DNA of 64,000 nucleotides from positions 1-64,000 of the forward strand of contig NZ_JAHWGU010000034.1 in assembly GCF_020873875.1 (NCBI RefSeq), read 5' to 3'. The position numbers and the translations under genes were made by a program. A model generated the notes under the pieces. It searched no databases and was not told the DNA's origin. It saw nothing but the letters and a program-made list of their open reading frames with translations. Positions 26,727 through 35,650 of the stretch are shown piece after piece. Source of the stretch: Actinoplanes sp. DH11. Its GTDB lineage: Bacteria > Actinomycetota > Actinomycetes > Mycobacteriales > Micromonosporaceae. Numbering within the stretch: the first letter of the stretch is position 1; each line of letters starts with the position of its first letter.

Positions 26727-29700
26727 GGCGCGCCACCGTCCCGCCCGGCCAGCCCGTCGATGCGTTCGGCGATCGCACGGACCGTGGCGGTGCCGTAGAG
26801 CTGGCGCAGGTTCAGCTTGATCCCGAAGTCCCGGCTGATCCGGGCGATCACCCGCATCGCCTGCAGCGAGGAACCGCCGGCATCGAAGAGGTTGGCGTCG
26901 GCGCCGATGTCGGTCCGGCCGAGCACGTCGGCGAAGATCCGGGCGAGCGCCGCCTCGGTGGGCGTGGCCGGCTCGGCCACCGGGCCGCCGCCGTCATCGT
27001 CGGCGGGTTCCGGGAGCGCGTTGCGATCCACCTTGTGCGACAGGGTCATCGGCAGCCTGTCGAGGTGGACCCAGACGCTCGGGATCATCGACGGCGGCAG
27101 GGTCCGGCTGAGGAACTCGCGCGGGCCGGGCCCGGCTGGTGGCTCGCCGTCGTCGGTGACCAGGTAGCCGACCAGGCGTGGTTCTCCCCGGCGGTCCGGA
27201 CGCACCGCGACGACCGCGGATCTGATCCCGGGATGTGCCAGCAACGCCGACTCGATCTCGCCCGGCTCGATCCGGATGCCGTTCAGCTTGACCTGCTGGT
27301 CGATGCGCCCCAGGTACTCCACATCGCCGTCGCTGTTCCAGCGGACCAGGTCACCGCTGCGATAGACCCGCTCACCCGGCCGGAACGGGTCCGTGTGGAA
27401 TCGCGCGGCGGTGAGCTCCGGGTTGTTCAGGTAACCCCGGGCCAGTCCGGCTCCACCGATGAGCAGCTCTCCCGGGGCGCCGCGGGGCGCCAGCCGGTCG
27501 GCGGTGTTGACCACGTACAGCCGGCGGCCGGGATGCGGGCGGCCGATCGGCGGCGGCATCTGCCGGCTTTCGGTGCCGCAGTCGTGGTCGGTGCACGCGA
27601 CGGCGACCTCGGTCGGCCCGTAGACGTTCCACAGCGCGCGCCCCGGTCGTGTCCACGCGTTGGCGAGCTCCGCCGTGAGCGCCTCGCCGAGGCTGACGAC
27701 CGTGCGCAGGTCCGGGTACGGCTCCGGGTCCAGCAGACTGAGCATGGTCGGGGTCAGCGCCGCGCAGGTCACCCGTTCCCGGCGGATCAGTGCGGCCACC
27801 TCGGCCGGCGAGGCGCCTTCCTCCGGCGCCACCAGGACCAGGGTGGCCCCGGAGGTCAGCGTCGCGAAGATCTCGCCCCAGGACACGTCGAAGGTGAGCG
27901 CGGCGAACTGCAGGATCCGGTCCTCCGGCCGCAACCCGACCAGCTCGGTCAAGCGATCGACGTAGATCCCGATCGCTCCGTGTTCCACCTGTACGCCCTT
28001 CGGCCGGCCGGTGGACCCCGAGGTGTAGAGCAGGTATGCGACCGAGCCGGGGCCGGACCGGTCCACCGGCGCCGGTCCGGTCACCTCGCCGGCCGGCTCC
28101 TCGTCGACCAGCAGCACGGTCCAGCCGGCCGGCGTGGGCAGACGCTCCGCCAGGGCGCGACGGGTCAGTACCACCGGCGCGCCGGCGTCCTGGATCAGGT
28201 ACGACAGCCGGTCGGCGGGGTGGCCCGGGTCGAACGGGGCGACGGCCGCGCCGGCACGCAGCACGCCCAGCATCGCGGGGAGCACGTCCAGGTCCCGGTC
28301 CAGCACCAGGGCGACGGTGTGCTCGTGGCCGACCCCGGCGGCGTGCAACCGGCGGGCGATCCGGTCGGCACCGTCCAGCAGGCCGCCGTAGGTCAGTTCC
28401 CGGCCTCGGCACACGGCCGCCACGGCCTCCGGGCGGGCCGCCGCGGTGGCCGCGATCCGCACGTGCACGGGTTGTTCCGGCACGGTGACCGGGCCGCCGT
28501 CGCCGAGGGCGAGCAGCGCCCGCGTCTCCTCCGCGGAGAGCAGCGGCAGCCGGGGCAACGGTGTGTCCCGCTCGGCGGGCAGGATCCGCAGCACCTGCTC
28601 GAGGTGGCCGGCGAGCGACTCGATGCGGGACCGGTCGAAGAGGTCAGTGGCGTATTCGATGTACAGCGACAGCCGGTCCCCGTCGAGCGAGAAGTCGAAC
28701 GACAGGTCGAATGCGGCCCGGCCGGAAGGCGGCATCAGCAGCTCCGCGTCGACCCCGGGGAAGTCCAGCCCGCCGCCGGTGGTGCCGTCGCCGAGCAACT
28801 GGGCGGAGACCTGGAAGAGGGGGTTGCGGGCCTGGTCGCGAACCGGGCGCAGCCGCTCCACCACCAGCTCGAACGGCACGTCCTCGTAGTCGTAGAGCGC
28901 GAAGCTGGCGTCGGTGACCCGGTCCAGCAGCACCCCGAGCGACGGGTCTCCGGAGAGGTCGAGGCGCAGCACGACCATGTTGACGAACAGGCCGACGGTG
29001 TCCTCCAGGTCCGGGTCCGAACGCCCGAACATGGGCACCCCGATACCGACGTCGTCCTGCCCGGTGTGCGCGTGCAGCACCGCGGCGAGTCCGGTGGTGA
29101 GCACCATGAACAGCGTGGCGCCGCTGGCGTCGGCAACCTTGCGCAGCTCGGTGAGGAGTGTGGTGTCGAGGTGCCGTACCACGGTCCCGCCGCGCTGGCT
29201 GGGCACCGGAGGACGGGGCCGGTCGGTGGGCAGATCCAGCGCCGGCAGACCGCCGAGGGTGCGTTCCCAGTGCGCCAGGCCCTCCTCCAGCGCGTCGCCG
29301 GGCAACTGTCGGCCCCGAGCGGTGACATAGTCGGCGAAGGTGGTGCGCGGCGCCGGGAGCCGCGGGACGTGACCCGCCGCGAGAGCCCGGTAGGCGGCGG
29401 ACAGGTCCCGCCGCACCACCCCGGTGGACCAGCCATCGGTCACCACATGGTGGAACGCGAGCACCAGGATCTGGTCGTCCGCGTCGACGTGGATCAACCG
29501 GAACCGGTACAGCGGCCCCACCTGCAGGTCGAAGATCTCGGTGGCCTCCTGATGCAGCGCCGCGCCGACGGCCCGCTCCACGTCGTCGCCGGCCGTGCGA
29601 GGCAGCTCCCGCACCATCAGCTCGACCGTCTCCGGCGGTGGCGCGATCACCTGGTACGGCACCCCGTCGGCGATGCCGAACCGGGTACGCAGCCCGTCGT

Positions 29701-29878
29701 GCCGGCGGACCAGGAGCGTCAGCGCGTCTCGGAGGACGGCGACGTCCACCGGCCCGCGCAGGCGATAGACAAGCGGGCTGTTGTAGGTGGACTCACCAGG
29801 ACTGAGCTGGTCGATGAACCACAGCTGGCGTTGCGCGTGGGACAGCGGCAGCCGGTCCTCAGTCGACAGTCCCGTCAT
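26723..29878 (-). CDS. Non-ribosomal peptide synthetase, module C-A-PCP
   Basis: This 1051-residue protein has three domains. The condensation domain (about 8-440) has the active HHVVTDG motif at 143-149 and looks like the LCL type (LSHAQRQLWFIDQL opening). The adenylation domain (about 465-960) has YLLYTSGSTGRPKG, YGPTEVAVAC, GELLIGGAGLARGY and YRSGDLVRW. By hand alignment to GrsA I read the pocket residues as D-V-G-A-V-L-V-V-A-K; the Asp fits an alpha-amino acid, but I do not recognise the code. The carrier domain has AGGSSLQAM with the phosphopantetheine Ser near 1004. The ATG at 29878 has GGAAGGA upstream. No MbtH gene is seen nearby. Confidence 0.95.
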   Translation of the reverse strand: MTGLSTEDRLPLSHAQRQLWFIDQLSPGESTYNSPLVYRLRGPVDVAVLRDALTLLVRRHDGLRTRFGIADGVPYQVIAPPPETVELMVRELPRTAGDDVERAVGAALHQEATEIFDLQVGPLYRFRLIHVDADDQILVLAFHHVVTDGWSTGVVRRDLSAAYRALAAGHVPRLPAPRTTFADYVTARGRQLPGDALEEGLAHWERTLGGLPALDLPTDRPRPPVPSQRGGTVVRHLDTTLLTELRKVADASGATLFMVLTTGLAAVLHAHTGQDDVGIGVPMFGRSDPDLEDTVGLFVNMVVLRLDLSGDPSLGVLLDRVTDASFALYDYEDVPFELVVERLRPVRDQARNPLFQVSAQLLGDGTTGGGLDFPGVDAELLMPPSGRAAFDLSFDFSLDGDRLSLYIEYATDLFDRSRIESLAGHLEQVLRILPAERDTPLPRLPLLSAEETRALLALGDGGPVTVPEQPVHVRIAATAAARPEAVAAVCRGRELTYGGLLDGADRIARRLHAAGVGHEHTVALVLDRDLDVLPAMLGVLRAGAAVAPFDPGHPADRLSYLIQDAGAPVVLTRRALAERLPTPAGWTVLLVDEEPAGEVTGPAPVDRSGPGSVAYLLYTSGSTGRPKGVQVEHGAIGIYVDRLTELVGLRPEDRILQFAALTFDVSWGEIFATLTSGATLVLVAPEEGASPAEVAALIRRERVTCAALTPTMLSLLDPEPYPDLRTVVSLGEALTAELANAWTRPGRALWNVYGPTEVAVACTDHDCGTESRQMPPPIGRPHPGRRLYVVNTADRLAPRGAPGELLIGGAGLARGYLNNPELTAARFHTDPFRPGERVYRSGDLVRWNSDGDVEYLGRIDQQVKLNGIRIEPGEIESALLAHPGIRSAVVAVRPDRRGEPRLVGYLVTDDGEPPAGPGPREFLSRTLPPSMIPSVWVHLDRLPMTLSHKVDRNALPEPADDDGGGPVAEPATPTEAALARIFADVLGRTDIGADANLFDAGGSSLQAMRVIARISRDFGIKLNLRQLYGTATVRAIAERIDGLAGRDGGAP

Positions 29879-29944
29879 AGCAGTCCTTCCATTAGGTATG
29901 TTGCCCACCTGTGACCATGTTCAGCTACGGGGAGGCATGACGAC

Positions 29945-30973
29945 ATGCGGCGGGAATCGGTCGCGGAAGTAGCGGCGCTGTTCGACGTGTACCAAACGGG
30001 CCTGGTCTTCCACGCCCTGTGCGCACTGACGCGGTTGGGCGTCCCGGACCTGCTGGGCGAGACGCCCCGGCCGGTTCGGACGGTCGCGGCGGAGGCCGGC
30101 ACCGATGTGGACGCCCTGCGGCGGCTGCTGCGGCTGCTCGACGGGCACGACATCGTCACCTTCGAGCCGGGCACCGACGAAGTGGCGCTCACCGATCGGG
30201 GCGAGCTGCTGCGCACGGACCATCCGATGTCGCTGGCGGCGACGTTCGCCACGCTCGGCGTCTCGGACGTGGCACACCGGATGGACCACACCCTGCGCAC
30301 CGGACAACCGGCCGCGCCGATTGCCCTGGGTGAGGGCTTCTGGGAGTTCCTCGCGGCGCGACCGGACCGGCAGCGGGTGTTCAGCCAGGCGATGGCCGAG
30401 CAGTCCCGACTGCTCTCACTGCCCTGCGTGGACCTGGTCGACTGGCCGGCCGAGGGCACCGTGGTGGACCTGGGCAGCGGCACCGGAGCCCTGCTGACCG
30501 CGGTGCTGCGGGCCGTGCCCGGCCTGCGGGGTGTGCTGGTGGACCAGCCGCACGTGCTCGACCGGTCCCGGGCCGCGATCACCGCCCAGGGCCTGGCCGA
30601 CCGGTGCGAGGTGGCGGCCGGTGATCTGTTCGAGGAGCCACCGCCCGGCGACGTGTACCTGCTGTCCCGAGTGCTGCACGACTGGGACGACGAGGCGGTG
30701 ACACGGATCCTCAGCCTGGTGGCCGAGAAGAGCCCGGACGGGACCCGGCTCGTCCTCTTCGAGGACGTGCTGCCCGCGGACGGCTCGGCCGGTGCGGCGC
30801 AGGCCTGGGCCGACATCGCCATGATGCTGCTGTACGACGGCGCCCGCGAACGCACCGAGGCGGAGTACCGCACGCTGCTGGAGAGGAGCGGCTGGCAGTT
30901 GCGGGCGACGGTGCCCGGGCCGCCCGGCATGCACGTCATCGAGGCAACCCGCCGGTCACCCCGGCCGGCCTGA
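29945..30973 (+). CDS. SAM-dependent O-methyltransferase (Methyltransf_2 type)
   Basis: This 342-residue protein has an N-terminal winged-helix dimerisation region (about 10-100, FHALCALTRLGVPDLL) and a Rossmann SAM-binding domain with VVDLGSGTGALL and VLVDQPHVLDRSR. The segment LSRVLHDWDDEAV supplies the catalytic His typical of small-molecule O-methyltransferases acting on phenolic hydroxyls. It is divergent from the NRPS with a 66-base gap and overlaps the 3' end of the P450 gene by 38 bases. It probably methylates a hydroxyl on the aromatic residue or on the finished peptide; this is inference from cluster content. Confidence 0.9.
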   Translation: MRRESVAEVAALFDVYQTGLVFHALCALTRLGVPDLLGETPRPVRTVAAEAGTDVDALRRLLRLLDGHDIVTFEPGTDEVALTDRGELLRTDHPMSLAATFATLGVSDVAHRMDHTLRTGQPAAPIALGEGFWEFLAARPDRQRVFSQAMAEQSRLLSLPCVDLVDWPAEGTVVDLGSGTGALLTAVLRAVPGLRGVLVDQPHVLDRSRAAITAQGLADRCEVAAGDLFEEPPPGDVYLLSRVLHDWDDEAVTRILSLVAEKSPDGTRLVLFEDVLPADGSAGAAQAWADIAMMLLYDGARERTEAEYRTLLERSGWQLRATVPGPPGMHVIEATRRSPRPA

Positions 30974-32219
30974 CCGCCGGCCGCAGCTCGACGTCGAGGC
31001 GCCGCAGGCCGTTGAGGAAGTTGGACGCCTGCCGGATCGGCTGCCCCACCACGTGCACCTCGTGGACCCGGTCCAGCAGGCTTTCCAGCACGCAGCGCAG
31101 CTCGAGCCGGGCGAGCTGCGCGCCGACGCAGTAGTGGGGGCCGCCGCCGAAGCTCAGATGCTGGTTCGGGCGCCGGTCGACACGGAAACTGTCCGGGTCG
31201 GCGAAGACCTCCTCGTCCCGGTTGCAGGACGGGAACCAGACCACCACCCGATCGCCTGCGGCGAGGTACACCTCGCCCAGGGTGGTGTCGCGGACCACGG
31301 TGCGCATCGCGTGCCCGGGCGGTGAGGTGTACCGGAGGATCTCGTCGATCGAGGAGTCGACCAGATCCGGCTCCGCACGCAGCCGCTGCCACTGCTCGGG
31401 GTGGCGGGCGAAGGCGAGGACCGCTCCGGAGATGGCGTGCGGGGTGGTTTCCAGGCCGCCGTTGAGCAGGCCGTCGCAGTTGAGGAGGATCTCGTCGTCG
31501 GTGAGCGCTCGCCCGTCGTAGGTGGCGGTCGCGAACGTGGAGACGATGTCGTCGCCGGGCTCGGCACGACGGCGTTCCAGGAGATCGGCGAAGTACGCGA
31601 AGACCTCCGAGTGCGCGGCGGACCGTTCCGCCACGGCGGCTGGGCTGCCGTCGGAGTCGTCGAACCCGGCGGCGATCAGATCGGCCAGGTCATCCCGGTC
31701 CTCGGCGGGCACACCCATCATCTGGAACAGCAGCCAGGACGGCACCGGCAGGGCCAACCCGGCGACCACATCGACCGGCTCGCCACCGCCGATCAGGTCG
31801 TCCAGCCGCCTGTCGACCATGACACGCAGCTCGGCGGCGAGACCGGCGAGGGCCGGCCCGGTGAACCAGCGCGAGTGGGCGGCGCGCAACCGATGATGGT
31901 CGGCTCCGTCGGAGACCACGAGCATCCGGCCGCTCGCCGCGCGTACCGCCTCCGCGCGGCTTCCCAGCCGCATGCCGCGGGTCGACGTGAACACGTCCGA
32001 GCGCCGGAGCACCTCCCGGGCCGGCCGTTGGGTGGTGACCGACCAGAACCCGTCCTCGTCCGGGCCGGTCCAGGCCACCGGGTGCCGACGCCGAGCCTCG
32101 CGAGCCACCTCGAGGAAACGCTCGTCGGTGAAGAACTGCGGATCGGTCAGGTCGACACCGGGACCGCCAGCGGTGAAGAGCGGAGTGCGATGTGCCACAG
32201 TTTCTCCCGGGAATGGCAT
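30936..32219 (-). CDS. Cytochrome P450
   Basis: This 427-residue soluble P450 has the heme-binding motif FGGGPHYCVG with Cys364, the helix K EILR motif, and an I-helix NGGLETTPH that fits the A/G-G-x-D/E-T-T oxygen-activation pattern. In its C-terminal region SNFLNGLRRLDVELRP is a feature also seen in P450s that hydroxylate carrier-bound amino acids in NRPS pathways, which suggests but does not prove a beta-hydroxylase role. No ferredoxin gene is adjacent. It is divergent from the aromatic amino acid hydroxylase gene. Confidence 0.93.
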   Translation of the reverse strand: MPFPGETVAHRTPLFTAGGPGVDLTDPQFFTDERFLEVAREARRRHPVAWTGPDEDGFWSVTTQRPAREVLRRSDVFTSTRGMRLGSRAEAVRAASGRMLVVSDGADHHRLRAAHSRWFTGPALAGLAAELRVMVDRRLDDLIGGGEPVDVVAGLALPVPSWLLFQMMGVPAEDRDDLADLIAAGFDDSDGSPAAVAERSAAHSEVFAYFADLLERRRAEPGDDIVSTFATATYDGRALTDDEILLNCDGLLNGGLETTPHAISGAVLAFARHPEQWQRLRAEPDLVDSSIDEILRYTSPPGHAMRTVVRDTTLGEVYLAAGDRVVVWFPSCNRDEEVFADPDSFRVDRRPNQHLSFGGGPHYCVGAQLARLELRCVLESLLDRVHEVHVVGQPIRQASNFLNGLRRLDVELRPAVRPAGVTGGLPR

Positions 32220-32513
32220 GGAATTGCGGAAATACGATTAGGCCCGCCGCCCCGAATGGTTCCGGGATGGCGAATCTGTGATTCTTTCTATTTTCTGCTC
32301 GATGATCAGGACATTTAAGGTCTACAATGGACTCGGCCGACAATCGGACAACACGGGGGCGAACATTCGGCGCACCGCGCCGGTGATTCCAGCACGGCGG
32401 GTACGAACGTGCCCGCAGCCTCGACCTCGGTCACAACGGCACTCCGACAGGCGTGCCGCGGCACGCCGGGCCTCGCCCGGCGCATCCCCCGACAAGCGGA
32501 AGAGGGAATTACG
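32220..32513. promoter_or_regulatory. AT-rich divergent promoter region between P450 and hydroxylase
   Basis: This 294-base gap contains the most AT-rich stretch of the cluster (about 32275-32345, for example GATTCTTTCTATTTTCTGCT and CATTTAAGGTCTACAATGG). TACAAT at 32323-32328 could be a -10 element for the rightward gene, without a convincing -35. It probably holds two divergent promoters and an activator site. No gene fits in it. Confidence 0.5.
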
Positions 32514-33395
32514 ATGTTCGAGGAAGCGACTGTCTATTCGCCGGTGATCCGGCAGGACAGCGGGACGGTCTCGGTGGTCTTCGCCGAGGAGCACCCCGGG
32601 GCGCAGGACCCCGATTACCAGCGGCACCGGGCGGTGATCGCGGAGCTGGCGCTGAATTACCGGGTCGGCGAGCCGGTGCCGGAGGTGCAGTACACCGCAG
32701 CGGAGATTGAACTCTGGGGCATGGTCGTCGCCGACCTGCAGGCCAAACACCGCCGATACGCCTCGGCGGAGTTCCTGGACGGCTCCCGTCGGCTGGCCCT
32801 GCCCACGGACCGGCTGCCGCAGCTGCGCGAGGTCTCCGACCGCGTGCGAGCGCTTACGGGTTTCCACTTCACCCCGGCCGCCGGCATCGTCGGCCTGGCC
32901 GACTTCTACGGCTCGCTCGCCGACGGCCGGTTCCAGGCCACCCAGTACATCCGGCACAGCTCGCTGCCCCGGTTCTCGCCCGAGCCGGACATGGTGCACG
33001 AGGTGGTGGGCCACGGCAACGCCCTGGCCAACCAGCGGCTGGCCGCGCTGTACCGCCGGGTCGGCCAGGCCGCGCGGCGCGCTTCCGGCACCGAGGCGCT
33101 GGAAGCGCTGTCCCAGGTGTTCTGGTTCACCATGGAGTACGGCCTGGTCCGCGAGGACGGGGTGCCGAAGGCGTACGGCGCCAGCCTGCTCTCCTCGGTC
33201 GGCGAGCTGGAGCAGTTCCGCACGGCGGTGGAGGTGCGGCCGCTCGACCTGCCCGCGATGCTGCACCAGGCTTACTCGGTGGAAGACTTCCAGCCGGTGC
33301 TCTTCTGCGCCGAGTCCTTCGACGAGCTGGAGGCGTTCTACGCGGCGTTCCTGCCCAGCATCGAGGCCGGCGAACCGGCGCTGATCCGGGCCTGA
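32514..33395 (+). CDS. Biopterin-dependent aromatic amino acid hydroxylase
   Basis: This 293-residue protein is a monofunctional bacterial phenylalanine-hydroxylase-like enzyme. The iron ligands are His162 and His167 in PDMVHEVVGHGNALA and Glu208 in VFWFTMEYG; the family hallmark PKAYGASLLSSVGELEQF follows. Such enzymes convert Phe to Tyr using tetrahydropterin and oxygen; the PacX-type relative in pacidamycin biosynthesis makes meta-tyrosine instead. The regiochemistry cannot be read with certainty. Its location inside the cluster, in its own transcription unit, suggests it supplies a hydroxyphenylalanine precursor. The ATG at 32514 was chosen; the upstream extension looks non-coding. Confidence 0.92.
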   Translation: MFEEATVYSPVIRQDSGTVSVVFAEEHPGAQDPDYQRHRAVIAELALNYRVGEPVPEVQYTAAEIELWGMVVADLQAKHRRYASAEFLDGSRRLALPTDRLPQLREVSDRVRALTGFHFTPAAGIVGLADFYGSLADGRFQATQYIRHSSLPRFSPEPDMVHEVVGHGNALANQRLAALYRRVGQAARRASGTEALEALSQVFWFTMEYGLVREDGVPKAYGASLLSSVGELEQFRTAVEVRPLDLPAMLHQAYSVEDFQPVLFCAESFDELEAFYAAFLPSIEAGEPALIRA

Positions 33396-33502
33396 CGGCC
33401 ACCTGAAGGGCGCCCGGCCGGCCACCGCTCGTCCCGGCCGGCCGGGTTGCCCGGTGTGGCCGGTGAGCGGGTGCGGTTGCCTGGCGCGGCCGGCGGGGGC
33501 GG

Positions 33503-34465
33503 TCATCGAACCGTCCCGGGAGGCGGACCCGGGGCGGCCACCGACGCGCTCTCTGGGCTGAGCACCCGCAGCAGATTGCCGCCGAGAATCAGGTCGCGGT
33601 CGCGCCGAGGCACTCCGGCGAGCACCTCGTCGCCTTCCAGGATCTCGCCGAGCAGCCGGGGTAGGCCGCCGGTGAGCTGGTTCAACGGCCAGTCCGTACC
33701 AAAGATGATCTTGTGGTTGACGCCCATCCGGAACAGCCGGTTCAGGTGGGCCGGCCAGCCGCCCGGCAACGGCGACGCGGCGAACCCGCCGGTGTCGAGA
33801 TAGATGTTGGGCCGGTACGCGGCGAGGTACGACGTCACCTCCACGTCCGTGACGCCACCGTGCCCGAGAACGAACGTGACGTCCGGGAAGTCGCGGGCGG
33901 CCTGATCGATCAGCAGCGCCTCCGCGGGAGTGAAGGTCAGGGAGTGCGCTGTCGGCCCGGTGTGCACGAAGACCGGCAGCGACCGGCTGCGGCACACCTC
34001 GTAGTAGGGGTAGACGATCCGGTCCGACGGGGAGAACCCGCAGGGCGGATAGAGCTTGAAGCCGTCGAAGCCGTACTCGTCCAGCAGGTCGGCGAAGGCG
34101 TCGGCGCCCTCCGGCCCTCGTCTCGGGTCGGCCCCGAGGTAGACCCAGAACCGGCCGGGGTGGCGGCGCTGGATGTCGTGGTGCCGGCGTGCCATCTCGG
34201 CCAGACCCAGCTTGGTCGGCATGACCAGACTGAAGTCGGGCACCATCAGCACCGCCCGGGCGACCCCGGCCGCGTCCATCTCGGCGACCAGCCGGTCAGC
34301 GTGATGGTCCTGGTGATGGGCGACGTAGTCGTCATGCAGTCGCTGCGGCGCCGGCCCGGCCGACGCCGCGGCCAGCCGCCGGCTCATGCCGGCGACGACA
34401 TCGCCGATGAACGCCTCCGGGATGAAGTCGGTCGAGGCGACGTGGCAGTGGCCGTCGTAGATCAC
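33503..34465 (-). CDS. Amidohydrolase-superfamily protein 1 (metal site intact)
   Basis: This 320-residue protein is a PF04909-type TIM-barrel amidohydrolase (the family includes decarboxylases such as ACMSD as well as hydrolases). The full metal-binding set is visible: His6 and His8 in DGHCHVAS, Lys in FDGFKLYPP, His in VFVHTGP, His in VLGHGGVTD and the final Asp in IFGTDWPL. The start is GTG 34465, which overlaps the stop of the ACP gene (GTGA), so the two are translationally coupled. It is clearly paralogous to the protein encoded on the other side of the ACP. The substrate may be ACP-bound; that is inference from position. Confidence 0.88.
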   Translation of the reverse strand: MIYDGHCHVASTDFIPEAFIGDVVAGMSRRLAAASAGPAPQRLHDDYVAHHQDHHADRLVAEMDAAGVARAVLMVPDFSLVMPTKLGLAEMARRHHDIQRRHPGRFWVYLGADPRRGPEGADAFADLLDEYGFDGFKLYPPCGFSPSDRIVYPYYEVCRSRSLPVFVHTGPTAHSLTFTPAEALLIDQAARDFPDVTFVLGHGGVTDVEVTSYLAAYRPNIYLDTGGFAASPLPGGWPAHLNRLFRMGVNHKIIFGTDWPLNQLTGGLPRLLGEILEGDEVLAGVPRRDRDLILGGNLLRVLSPESASVAAPGPPPGTVR

Positions 34466-34710
34466 TGCAGGCAGTGCTCGACGGTCTGCCGGATGGTCGC
34501 CGACCGTCCGCCGGGAAAGGACATCATGTCGAACTTGCGCCCGGAGCGATCCTCCAGGAACGACAGGTACGCCACCATCCCCATCGAGTCCAGCAGCCCG
34601 GTGGTCAGCAGCGGGGTGTCCACGGTGACCGGCCGGTCCGTCTCGCCCTCGTTCCAGTTCTCGATCCATTCGACGAGTTCCTGGTGCAGGGTCGCGGTGT
34701 CAACGTCCAT
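34462..34710 (-). CDS. Acyl carrier protein
   Basis: This 82-residue protein has the four-helix carrier layout with LLTTGLLDSMGMVAYLSFLE, where the Ser of DSM is the phosphopantetheine attachment site. It overlaps amidohydrolase 2 upstream by 11 bases and amidohydrolase 1 downstream by 4 bases, so all three are coupled. A free ACP next to an AMP ligase, a desaturase and a FeeM-like acyltransferase suggests that it carries a fatty acyl chain for modification and transfer. Confidence 0.92.
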   Translation of the reverse strand: MDVDTATLHQELVEWIENWNEGETDRPVTVDTPLLTTGLLDSMGMVAYLSFLEDRSGRKFDMMSFPGGRSATIRQTVEHCLQ

Positions 34711-35650
34711 CGGAGCCTCCTGTGGTGACGACGGCCCGGCCCGCGCCGAACAGGCGCAGTGCGTTGCCGCTCATGATCATTTGCTGCTCGCGGCGTTTGA
34801 CGCCGGCGAAGACGGTGCCGTGGGTGAACTCGGTGACCACCGTGGCCAGAGACGCGGACATCCGGAACGACGGCCAGCACGTACCGAACAGGATCTTGTG
34901 ATTGATCCCGGTCCGGAACAGCCGGTTCAGGTGCGCAACCCAGCCGCCCACGCCGAGCATCGACGGGAACTGGCTGATGTCCAGGTGCACGTTGGGCCGG
35001 TGGGCGCAGAGGTACGACGCCTCTTCGACGTGGGTCACCCCGCCGTGTCCGAGGATGAAGTCGACGCCGGGAAAGTCCCGGGCGGCGTCGTCCACCAGCA
35101 GTGGCCGGCCGAGCGTGAAGTCCAGCGGACCCCAGCCCGGGCCGGTGTGCGTCAGCACCGGAAGCCCCCGCGCGGCGCACACCTCGAAGTACGGGTAGAG
35201 GCGGCGGTCACTCGGCGAGTAGCCGGTCAGCGGGTAGAGCTTCATGCCGGCGAAGCCGTACTCGGTCACACAGCGCTCGAACAGTTCCACGCCCGCCGCC
35301 CCGGCCCGCGGGTCGACGCCCCACATCACCCGGAACCGGCCCGGATGACGTACGCAGACGTCGTGGTGCAGCCGCGCCAGTTCCTCCGGAGGTACCGCGT
35401 ACGGGCTGGCGTGCGAGTAGTCCGCGGCGACCAGGACGGCCTGATCGACACCGGCCTCGTCCAGCTCGGCGACCAGCCGGTCACCGTTGTGGTCCGCGTA
35501 CCCGGCCAGGAGCTGGTCGAGCACGGCCGCGTGCCGGTCGGCCACGCCGTAGGCGGCGAGCCGGTCGGCGACATTGGCCGCCTGCGCCGCGAGGAAGTCA
35601 CGCGGGGTGGCTCGGACGCTGGCCAGCGTCACATGTGCGTCGATGATCAT
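34700..35650 (-). CDS. Amidohydrolase-superfamily protein 2 (metal ligands lost)
   Basis: This 316-residue protein is a paralogue of amidohydrolase 1, with the same order of motifs (GFAGMKLYPLTGYSPSDR, VLTHTGPGWG, ILGHGGVTHVEE and NHKILFGTCW). Two catalytic positions differ: the N-terminal HxH is reduced to DAHVTLA (Thr8 replaces the second His), and the strand-8 Asp is replaced by Cys in FGTCW. Metal hydrolysis by the usual mechanism is therefore unlikely. It may be a structural partner of its paralogue or have a changed chemistry using the Cys. It overlaps the ligase and ACP genes at its two ends. Confidence 0.85.
   Translation of the reverse strand: MIIDAHVTLASVRATPRDFLAAQAANVADRLAAYGVADRHAAVLDQLLAGYADHNGDRLVAELDEAGVDQAVLVAADYSHASPYAVPPEELARLHHDVCVRHPGRFRVMWGVDPRAGAAGVELFERCVTEYGFAGMKLYPLTGYSPSDRRLYPYFEVCAARGLPVLTHTGPGWGPLDFTLGRPLLVDDAARDFPGVDFILGHGGVTHVEEASYLCAHRPNVHLDISQFPSMLGVGGWVAHLNRLFRTGINHKILFGTCWPSFRMSASLATVVTEFTHGTVFAGVKRREQQMIMSGNALRLFGAGRAVVTTGGSDGR

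Noticed and set aside
26549..29914. A 1121-codon open frame opposite the first NRPS
   Set aside because: Antisense to an unambiguous NRPS with all core motifs. No motif of its own.
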